A stretch of 64,000 bases of DNA from Curtobacterium sp. MCPF17_002 (GTDB lineage: Bacteria > Actinomycetota > Actinomycetes > Actinomycetales > Microbacteriaceae), in NCBI RefSeq assembly GCF_003234115.2, contig NZ_CP126251.1:372001-436000 (forward strand), in the 5' to 3' direction. Position numbers and translations under genes: made by a program. The notes under the pieces are model-generated. The model saw nothing but the letters and a program-made list of their open reading frames with translations. It had not been told where the DNA came from and searched no databases. Of this stretch, positions 57,657 through 64,000 are shown one piece after another. How positions within the stretch are numbered: the stretch's first letter is position 1; each line of letters begins with the position of its first letter.

Positions 57657-58553
57657 GTGACCCGTACGCCCGAACGCAACCCAGCCGAGTCGCGTGGACC
57701 GAGTGTCTCGCGGCGGTTGCGGTGGGGCCTGTTGGCTGCTCTGGGGTTCGTCATCGTGCCTCTCGTCTACACGGCCGCGGTGCTGACGCCGATCGGGCAG
57801 CGGGTCGAGGACGCCGCGCTCGGCGGGGTCCGGGAGTCCGACCTCTTCGGGTCGGACACTGCACTCAACGTCATCTCGGTGCCGGTGATCCTGTTGCTCG
57901 TGGTCGTGATCGCCGCCGTCGCGTTCGCCCGTCGCCGGCTCGCGGTGGGACTCGGAGCGGTCGTCGTGGTGCTCGCGTCGGCGGCCACCTCGACGCTCGT
58001 CAAGCGTATCGCCGAGCGCCCGGAGATCGCTCAGTCGACGACGCCGAACTCGTTCCCGTCCGGGCACGCCACGGTGGCACTCGCTGCCCTGTTCGCGGTC
58101 CTGATCGTGTCGCCGCGTCGGTTCCGTCCGGTGGTGACGCTCCTGGGTGCCGCGTACGCGGTGTTCGTGGCGAACCAGACGGTGGTCTACGGGTGGCACC
58201 GGGTGAGCGACATCATCGGCGCGTGCGCCATCGCCGTGTTCTGGCTCGGGGTGGTCCGCGCGTTCGGACCGCTCGTCGACCGCGGGGAGCGAGGGGACCG
58301 AGACGGCCCCCGATGGCCACGACGGCTGGTCACCGGCGTCCTGCTCGTCGCCACCGGTGTGACGTTCCTGGTCGGCGTCGCTGCGCTCGTGTACGGGATT
58401 GCGGGGGGAGTCCACGACCACGCTGCGATCCTCGTCGCCGGGCGGATGGCGTCGAACGCCAGCGTGCTCGCGGTGGTGACGCTGGTGTGGTTCGCGGACG
58501 ACCTGCACCACGGCGGCCGCACGGCCGCCGAGTCGATCCCCGCCGAGCGCTGA
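57657..58553 (+). CDS. PAP2 family lipid phosphatase
   Basis: This roughly 298-residue membrane phosphatase has six helices and the three PAP2 motifs: KRIAERPE near 120, PSGHATVAL near 137 and YGWHRVSDII near 180. It removes phosphate from membrane lipids such as phosphatidic acid or undecaprenyl diphosphate. The GTG start has GAGGAGGAC upstream. A 20-bp near-duplicate and a 7-bp tandem repeat follow directly after the stop codon. Confidence 0.88.
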   Translation: MTRTPERNPAESRGPSVSRRLRWGLLAALGFVIVPLVYTAAVLTPIGQRVEDAALGGVRESDLFGSDTALNVISVPVILLLVVVIAAVAFARRRLAVGLGAVVVVLASAATSTLVKRIAERPEIAQSTTPNSFPSGHATVALAALFAVLIVSPRRFRPVVTLLGAAYAVFVANQTVVYGWHRVSDIIGACAIAVFWLGVVRAFGPLVDRGERGDRDGPRWPRRLVTGVLLVATGVTFLVGVAALVYGIAGGVHDHAAILVAGRMASNASVLAVVTLVWFADDLHHGGRTAAESIPAER

Positions 58554-58565
58554 GCATCCCCGCCG

Positions 58566-58605
<40 letters not shown>

Positions 58606-58708
58606 ACCGCGAGGATCACCGCCCCGTAACCGTCCGGACCCCGGGCCGCGAGTGCGACTAGCGTGGCCGACGTCGGCGGAGGAGGGACCCGCCGCGGACG
58701 GGGCACGC

Positions 58709-61495
58709 ATGCGGGCGCAGCACACCTCGGCGACGGGCCGCCGGGCACGTGGAGCCGTCGCCGCTGCGCTCGGCCTGCTCCTGATCGGTGCGGCGGCACT
58801 CGTGCCCACCGCCGCCGAGGCCGACACCATCACCGTGCCGTTCGCGGACCACCTCGGGTGCATCGCGCCCGACGGCTACGTGCGGACGTCGTCGCCCGTG
58901 TTCAGCAAGGCCGGCGGATCGGGAGCGGTGACCGACGGTGCGACCATGACGCTCGACTCCGCCGTCTCCGCGTACCCGGTGCAGCCAGGGATGTTCAGCG
59001 ACACCGCGAACCCGACCGGCAGCTTCGGCTACGGGTCGTTCGGTCAGGAGGGCTACGGCTCCACGACGTACTACTCGGGCGCGAACGGCATCGGGTTCAG
59101 CTCGGTGGACAGCGGCGCTCGCGGCACGCTGACGATCGCGCTGCCGTACCCGCAGCGCGTCCAGTTCACCGTCGGCGGCATCGACGCGCCCTCGACGGTC
59201 CAGGTCGGCGGCGCGGGTCCGTCGGGAGCGCCGGTGCCGGCGAGGAGCCTCGCGAAGAGCACCGTCGCCGGTGCGGCGACGGCTGTGACCACCGGCGATG
59301 CGGTGCTGATCAGCGGCGCGACCGTGAGCGGCGGGGTGGACAGCGTCCCGGAGAAGGCGGCCGACGTCTGGTTCGACCAACCGGTGTCGTCGCTGACCTT
59401 CCGCGTGGCCGGGGACGGGTCCGGGCGTCCGGCCGACGGAGGGTTCCTCGTCACGCCTCCGCTCGGGTGCCAGAGCGGGACCGTCACGACCGCGGACACC
59501 ACGGCCACGGCGACCGACGTCGTGCCGGACGCGGACGGCGCCACCCGGGTGACCTACGACCTGCCCCTGTCGACGACGATCCGGAACGCCTCCCCGGCGG
59601 ACGGCATGACCCTGCTCCCCACCGTCCGTTCGGATCTCCGCGCACGGGTCGAGGCAGCGGGCGGCACCCTCGACGCGGTCCGGCTGGACACTGCGTCGTC
59701 GCCCGCCTGCGCGGTGCCGGCAGACGTCCTCACTTCGAACCACCTCGTCGGGTCGTCCGGCCCGATCGCTCCGGGAGCGACCTGTACCCAGTCAGCGGAG
59801 GCGACCGTCACCCTGCCGCTCGACGCGGACCCCCGGACCCTCACCCTGACGTCGACCCTCGCCAGCTCGTCGAACGACACCTACGCCCGTGTGAAGGGCT
59901 CCGCCACGGCCGTCCTGACCTTCCCCGCGGTCCGGTCGGCGCTGACCGTGACCGCGGCCGGCCCGGACTCGGCACTCCCGACCGCGCCGGTGTCGAAGAC
60001 CTTCACGGTGACGGGGACCGGGCCGGACACCTCCGGTCGTTCCACCATCCGGATCGACGACCCCGCCGGGTTCCCGGTCCGCTCGTGCTCGGTGTCCGGG
60101 CTCACGGAGCAGCCCTCCTGTGAGCAGCTCCTCAGCGGCGATGCGGTGTCGCTCGGCACCGTCGCAGCCGGTACGACGCGGACGGTGACGATCGCCGGCA
60201 TCGTGCCGAGCGGGACCGCGGCGGGCACCGCGTGGCCGCTGACGGCCACGGTCTCGTCGCCCGCTGACGTCACCGGAGCGCACGAGGTGCGGACGAGTCT
60301 GGTCGTCGCGGCGCCCGGACGACCCGGTGTGACGAGTCCGACGGCCGGCTCCTCGACGACCGAGCGCCGTCCGACCGTGTCCGGGAACAACGTGCCGAAC
60401 CGGGCGTCCGTCACCGTGTACCAGGGGGAACGCGTGGTCTGCGCCGCCACCGGCGACGGTGGCGGGTACTGGTCCTGCGTCCCCACGTCGGACTTCGCCG
60501 TCGGCAGCGTGGTGCTGCGCGTGACGGACACGTTCGGTGGCATCACGGGCCCGGAGGGCGGTGTCGCCTTCACGGTGCGGGCGCCGGCCACGACCCCTCC
60601 TGGAGGCGCGGCTCCCCTCCCCGGGACCGGCGGTGCTCCCGCAGGCGGTTCCGCCGGCACCGGTGGTGCCCCCGAGACCGGCCCCGAGACCGGCCCCGGG
60701 AGCGGCGGCAGCAGCGGCGGCGGCACCGGTGGCGGGACGGCGGCCGGCGGTGGGGAGGGTGCCTCGCCCGCGACCCCGGCACCCGGGTCCGTCGGAGCGG
60801 ACGACAACAACGGCGCCAGCGGCAGCGGCAGCGGCGGCAATGGGAGCGGGAGCGGCAGCGGGAGCGGCGGCACGAACGACGGTCCCCTCACCATGGCCTT
60901 CCGGTTCGGCACGCAGCGGATCATGCCGGGCACGGCTGCCGACATGCGCGGCACGCTCGGCCCGAACGCCTCCGGCGCGACCGTCGCCATCACCTTCCAG
61001 GCCCGGATGTCGACCGGCATGGTCTACCGGAACGTCGACGTCGAGGTGGACGACCAGCCCCTCGACTGCACCGTCGCGACGACCACGTTCTCGTGCGTGA
61101 TCCCGCTCGACCCGGGGCAGCAGGCCGACGTCGACGTGCGCGTGTACGCCGACCCGGTGAACGCTCCCGACACCGCGGTGCAGCAGATCACGCTCACGTC
61201 GGACCGGGCGTCGCAGGGGAACGCGATGACCGTGACCACCGCGGTCGCGAAGGGCGAGACCGAGGCCTCGCAGCTCGCCGACCAGATCACGACCTTCAAC
61301 GTGACCGAGTTCCCCGGCGCGATGGTGCCGCTCCTCGCGATGCTGCTCTTCGCGTTCGCCGCGACCGTCGTCGGCCGCCGTGGCGGGGGCGGCCCCGCCG
61401 CGGGGGCGACCACGTCACCGACCGGATCCGGTCCGCCGGAGCCGAGCCGCGCCTCCAGTCCGACCACCGACCCACCCTCCGGGAGCAACCGATGA
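58709..61495 (+). CDS. large secreted/membrane-anchored surface protein with Ig-like domain
   Basis: This roughly 928-residue protein has a signal peptide (AVAAALGLLLIGAAALVP, then AAEADT), several beta-rich regions, a bacterial Ig-like domain near 555-645 (TVSGNNVPNRASVTVYQG), a Gly/Ser/Pro linker near 645-730, a further beta domain, one C-terminal membrane helix (VPLLAMLLFAFAATVVG) and a short disordered tail. The dispersed 12-mer lies in the linker (60600) and inverted in the tail (61447). No sortase signal is seen. It is coupled to the DUF4436 gene (ATGA). Role in adhesion or envelope structure is inferred. Confidence 0.8.
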   Translation: MRAQHTSATGRRARGAVAAALGLLLIGAAALVPTAAEADTITVPFADHLGCIAPDGYVRTSSPVFSKAGGSGAVTDGATMTLDSAVSAYPVQPGMFSDTANPTGSFGYGSFGQEGYGSTTYYSGANGIGFSSVDSGARGTLTIALPYPQRVQFTVGGIDAPSTVQVGGAGPSGAPVPARSLAKSTVAGAATAVTTGDAVLISGATVSGGVDSVPEKAADVWFDQPVSSLTFRVAGDGSGRPADGGFLVTPPLGCQSGTVTTADTTATATDVVPDADGATRVTYDLPLSTTIRNASPADGMTLLPTVRSDLRARVEAAGGTLDAVRLDTASSPACAVPADVLTSNHLVGSSGPIAPGATCTQSAEATVTLPLDADPRTLTLTSTLASSSNDTYARVKGSATAVLTFPAVRSALTVTAAGPDSALPTAPVSKTFTVTGTGPDTSGRSTIRIDDPAGFPVRSCSVSGLTEQPSCEQLLSGDAVSLGTVAAGTTRTVTIAGIVPSGTAAGTAWPLTATVSSPADVTGAHEVRTSLVVAAPGRPGVTSPTAGSSTTERRPTVSGNNVPNRASVTVYQGERVVCAATGDGGGYWSCVPTSDFAVGSVVLRVTDTFGGITGPEGGVAFTVRAPATTPPGGAAPLPGTGGAPAGGSAGTGGAPETGPETGPGSGGSSGGGTGGGTAAGGGEGASPATPAPGSVGADDNNGASGSGSGGNGSGSGSGSGGTNDGPLTMAFRFGTQRIMPGTAADMRGTLGPNASGATVAITFQARMSTGMVYRNVDVEVDDQPLDCTVATTTFSCVIPLDPGQQADVDVRVYADPVNAPDTAVQQITLTSDRASQGNAMTVTTAVAKGETEASQLADQITTFNVTEFPGAMVPLLAMLLFAFAATVVGRRGGGGPAAGATTSPTGSGPPEPSRASSPTTDPPSGSNR

Positions 61496-62418
61496 CGCAG
61501 ACGACCGACGCGCCCGCCGAGCGGCGCACCCGCCGGAACCCGGCGCCGATCATCCTGATCGCGGCGGTGGTGCTCCTGGCGGTGTACTACGTCGTGATCG
61601 GCGTGTCGGGGGCGCTGCAGACCACGACGGCCGTGCCCGTGAGCGGCTCGAACAGTCAGTCGGGCAACTTCATGACCCTCCGGATGAGCGTGCAGGACGT
61701 CGACCTGTCGAACCGGGTGATGCAGGCGAACGTGCTGCCGATCCCGCACGGTTCGTACGAGGGCGAGAAGGCCGGCGAGATCTCGAAGCCGCTCCGGATC
61801 GAGGTCTCGAGCGGCGGGGTGACGACCAGTGTCGTGACGTTCCCGGGGCAGTCGGTGGTCGACGCCACCTCACTGACGCTGACGCTCGACCGCGGTGACA
61901 CGTCGTACCCGTTCGACCAGCCGTTCACGAACTTCCAGCTGAGCGTGCAGAACGACGACTCCGGAGCCGCGGTGCCGTTCGAGGTCGACATGACGAACTC
62001 GGCCAGGCCGTGGGTGATGCAGGCGGAACGGAGCGCGGGGGAGCAGCAGGACGGCCGGACCCTGGTGCCGATGCAGATCGACGGGCACCGGGACACCCTG
62101 AGCGTCGTGATCGTGTCGTTCTACATCCTCGCGATCCTCTTCACGACGCTGATGGCCGTGGTGACGATCGGCAGCGCGATCCTGCGGCGGAAGCTCGAGT
62201 TCGCGAACGTGATCTGGCTGAGTGCGACCCTGCTGTCGTTCCCGGCCCTGCGATCGGCGATGCCGGGAGCGCCGCCGATCGGGACGACGCTCGACTTCGT
62301 GTTCCTGTTCCCGTGTCTGGCACTCGTGGCGATCATGTTCGTCTGGACCGGGGCGTACATGCTCTGGCGGGAGTCGCACGTGCTGCGCCGACGGACGCTG
62401 GAGGACGACGAGGAGTAG
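61492..62418 (+). CDS. DUF4436 domain-containing membrane protein
   Basis: This 308-residue protein matches DUF4436: one N-terminal helix (PAPIILIAAVVLLAVYYVVI), an outer domain of about 180 residues, and three C-terminal helices with SVVIVSFYILAILFTTLMAV and FVFLFPCLALVAIMFVW. The outer domain resembles the family's LxVxxVDLxxRVM block. Its ATG overlaps the surface protein stop and GGGAG precedes it, so the two form an operon and may work as a complex in the envelope. Confidence 0.82.
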   Translation: MTQTTDAPAERRTRRNPAPIILIAAVVLLAVYYVVIGVSGALQTTTAVPVSGSNSQSGNFMTLRMSVQDVDLSNRVMQANVLPIPHGSYEGEKAGEISKPLRIEVSSGGVTTSVVTFPGQSVVDATSLTLTLDRGDTSYPFDQPFTNFQLSVQNDDSGAAVPFEVDMTNSARPWVMQAERSAGEQQDGRTLVPMQIDGHRDTLSVVIVSFYILAILFTTLMAVVTIGSAILRRKLEFANVIWLSATLLSFPALRSAMPGAPPIGTTLDFVFLFPCLALVAIMFVWTGAYMLWRESHVLRRRTLEDDEE

Positions 62419-62473
62419 GGCCCCGTCGCGCCGCGCGTGCGGGTTGCACTGGCGGGAATGCCCACGCCTGCGC

Positions 62474-62509
62474 TACGTTGTACCCAGCAAGTCGATGCAA
62501 ACGCATCGA
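62474..62509 (+). promoter_or_regulatory. promoter and palindromic operator of the monooxygenase gene
   Basis: TACGTT (62474-62479) is a likely -10 element. TCGATGC-AAAC-GCATCGA (62492-62509) is a perfect palindrome just downstream, where a repressor would block elongation or initiation. The core TGCAAACGCA resembles LacI-family sites. Confidence 0.55.
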
Positions 62510-62546
62510 AATGCTCGAACAACCAGCAAGCCAGGAGGCGGGCACC

Positions 62547-63686
62547 ATGCAGTTCGGTATCTTCACCGTCAGCGACGTCACGACGGACCCCACGACCGGC
62601 ACCACGCCGGACGACACCCAGCGCGTCCGGGACATCCTGACGATCGCCGAGCACGCCGACCAGGCCGGCCTCGACGTCTTCGCCACGGGTGAGCACCACA
62701 ACCCGCCGTTCGTCGCGTCCTCGCCGACGACGATGCTCGCCTACCTCGCCGCGAAGACGAAGCACATCACGCTCTCGACCTCGACGACCCTCATCACCAC
62801 GAACGACCCGGTGCGCATCGCCGAGGAGTACGCGATGCTCCAGGTCATCTCCGACGGCCGCATGGACCTCATGATGGGCCGCGGCAACACCGGCCCGGTC
62901 TACCCGTGGTTCGGGCAGGACATCCGGCAGGGCGTCAACCTCGCGATCGAGCACTACGCGCTCGTCCGCCAGCTCTGGGAGAACGACGTCGTCGACTGGC
63001 AGGGCAAGTTCCGCACGCCGCTGCAGGGCTTCACCTCGACCCCGCGTCCGCTCGACGGTGTGCCGCCCTTCGTGTGGCACGGCTCGATCCGCACGCCGGA
63101 GATCGCCGAGCAGGCCGCCTACTACGGCGACGGGTTCTTCCACAACAACATCTTCTGGCCCATCCACCACACCTCGCAGATGGTCGACCTCTACCGTCAG
63201 CGCTTCGAGCACTACGGGCACGGGGCCGCGAACCAGGCGATCGTGGGCCTCGGTGGGCAGTTCTTCGCCCGGAAGAACTCGCAGGACGCGGTCGCGGAGT
63301 TCCGTCCCTACTTCGACAACGCCCCGGTCTACGGCCACGGCCCCTCGATGGAGGACTTCACCGAGCAGACCCCGCTCACCGTGGGCTCCCCGCAGCAGGT
63401 CATCGACCGGTACGCCGCGATGAAGGACCACGTCGGGCACTACCAGCGCCAGCTGTTCCTCGTGGACCACGCGGGGCTGCCGCTCAAGACGGTGCTCGAG
63501 CAGATCGACATCCTCGCCTCGGACATCGTGCCGGAGCTCCGGAAGATCAACGACGACGGCCGCCCGGCGGACGTGCCGTCCGACCCGCCGTCGCACGCGT
63601 CGCGTGTCGCCGCGGCGATCGCCGCCGGCACGGCGGGCAGCGACCACGTCGCTGCGGAGGACGCGTGGACGGGCGCGTCCGTCTGA
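62547..63686 (+). CDS. LLM class flavin-dependent oxidoreductase
   Basis: This 379-residue protein is a bacterial luciferase-like monooxygenase: MQFGIFTVSDVT at the start, FATGEHHNPPFVASSPTTML near 45, the flavin region around DGRMDLMMGRGNTGP near 105, and AEQAAYYGDGFF near 185. It would oxidise an organic substrate with reduced FMN or F420 and oxygen. The ATG has AGGAGG upstream. The last 40 residues are an Ala-rich tail. A 46-bp palindrome follows the stop. Confidence 0.9.
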   Translation: MQFGIFTVSDVTTDPTTGTTPDDTQRVRDILTIAEHADQAGLDVFATGEHHNPPFVASSPTTMLAYLAAKTKHITLSTSTTLITTNDPVRIAEEYAMLQVISDGRMDLMMGRGNTGPVYPWFGQDIRQGVNLAIEHYALVRQLWENDVVDWQGKFRTPLQGFTSTPRPLDGVPPFVWHGSIRTPEIAEQAAYYGDGFFHNNIFWPIHHTSQMVDLYRQRFEHYGHGAANQAIVGLGGQFFARKNSQDAVAEFRPYFDNAPVYGHGPSMEDFTEQTPLTVGSPQQVIDRYAAMKDHVGHYQRQLFLVDHAGLPLKTVLEQIDILASDIVPELRKINDDGRPADVPSDPPSHASRVAAAIAAGTAGSDHVAAEDAWTGASV

Positions 63687-63704
63687 CCCTCACGTGACCA
63701 CCTG

Positions 63705-63750
63705 ACGGACTGGAGGCGCGGTGCCAGCTGGCACCGCGCCTCCCGTCCGT
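63705..63750. terminator. 46-bp palindrome after the monooxygenase gene
   Basis: Arms at 63705-63727 and 63728-63750 pair with one mismatch around the CAGCTG centre. The sequence matches 44024-44069 at 45 of 46 positions and contains CTGGAGGCGCGG. The shared flank GTGCGTTCCTGCCCATCGCA follows at 63757. Confidence 0.85.
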
Positions 63751-63782
63751 CTCGGCGTGCGTTCCTGCCCATCGCACCCGCA

Positions 63783-63858
63783 GTAGGAGGCCGAATCGCG
63801 CGTTGGATGCAGGAAGTTCCTGCTCCCCATGCGCGGATCTGCCTCCTACGCGCGGATC
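63783..63858. repeat. 19-bp iterated inverted-repeat array, copy 3
   Basis: A partial and a full direct unit (GCCGAATCGCGCGTTGGAT, 63790-63808) are followed by inverted units TGCTCCCCATGCGCGGATC (63821) and TGCCTCCTACGCGCGGATC (63840). The last unit lies inside the 3' end of the SMR gene and provides its TAG stop codon (63846-63848). Confidence 0.85.
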
Positions 63859-64000
63859 TGGGGGTCGGGCTCGGCGGCGGGGACCGGGCGTGTGGGGACC
63901 AGCTTCAGGCCGACCACGCAGCCGACGATGCCGGCGATGAACAGCAGGCGCAGGAGCGTCACGGGCTCGGCGCCGGTCGCCATGCCCCAGAGCACCGTGA
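63846..64000 (-). CDS. SMR family multidrug efflux protein, 3' end only
   Basis: Only the last 51 or so residues lie in the window. They read as the fourth helix and tail of a small multidrug resistance protein: VLWGMATGAEPVTLLRLLFI and AGIVGCVVGLKLV, which follow the SMR pattern in which GEPV and the VGLKL ending are conserved. The last eight residues (PDPQIRA and stop) are encoded by the 19-bp repeat unit, so the repeat has become the gene's C-terminus. Confidence 0.75.
   Translation of the reverse strand, partial: TVLWGMATGAEPVTLLRLLFIAGIVGCVVGLKLVPTRPVPAAEPDPQIRA

Noticed and set aside
62492-62509. CcpA-type catabolite site
   Set aside because: The core is slightly similar, but actinobacteria do not use CcpA in this way. 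A local LacI or TetR operator is the safer reading.

Overview
The window is a stretch of a high-GC actinobacterial chromosome. Gene content and protein style point to Microbacteriaceae, most likely Curtobacterium or a close relative: zinc-independent L28, L33 and S14 in one cluster, a DUF4166 gene beside a TIGR01777 epimerase, an LAxTG-type sorting signal, and many leaderless start codons. I see no rRNA, tRNA, CRISPR array, prophage or insertion sequence. About 64 genes are supported; most are ordinary core or niche genes packed in short, overlapping operons.

Layout. 0-7.9 kb: sugar lactonase-like protein, alpha/beta hydrolase, a minus-strand redox/stress run (FAD reductase, SDR, Dps, MarR, FMN reductase) and a GH13 alpha-glucosidase. 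8-10.1 kb: a secreted lectin/DUF11 surface protein whose cell-wall sorting tail lies in another frame. 10.3-17.3 kb: small membrane proteins, two MFS exporters, an ECF sigma factor with a membrane partner, and a LysR regulator divergent from one exporter. 17.6-24.7 kb: cation-efflux protein, DUF4166/epimerase pair, EamA exporter with divergent LysR, and a coupled operon of membrane protein, low-molecular-weight phosphatase and purB. 24.8-29.7 kb: aminotransferase and a complete E1alpha-E1beta-E2 2-oxoacid dehydrogenase set.

29.7-35.5 kb is an accessory island: an AbiE-type type IV toxin-antitoxin pair with a palindrome over its promoter, an acetyltransferase, and a lactococcin-972-type bacteriocin operon (secreted peptide, large multi-spanning membrane protein, ABC ATPase). 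35.5-41 kb is one minus-strand chain: response regulator, histidine kinase, MprF-like membrane transferase, membrane esterase and a tiny membrane protein. 41-44 kb is an N-acetylglucosamine/glucose-type PTS split into EIIA, EIIB and EIIC with a GntR regulator and DasR-like operators. 44.2-45.9 kb is a second ECF sigma unit. 45.9-49.1 kb is a zinc uptake operon (znuABC-zur) with a Zur box. 49-64 kb holds a lipase-maturation-like protein, rpmB-rpmG-rpsN, an HU protein, a CopD-CtaG copper/oxidase assembly protein coupled to a Pif1-like helicase, a PAP2 phosphatase, a large surface protein with a DUF4436 partner, a luciferase-like monooxygenase, and the 3' end of an SMR transporter.

The least explained material is repetitive DNA at gene ends. 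A 12-mer (CTGGAGGCGCGG) occurs about ten times on the two strands, often inside disordered linkers of real proteins. Arrays of 19-bp units arranged as convergent inverted repeats occur at several loci and often contain the neighbour's stop codon. Short tandem duplications start at or near the stop codons of many genes.
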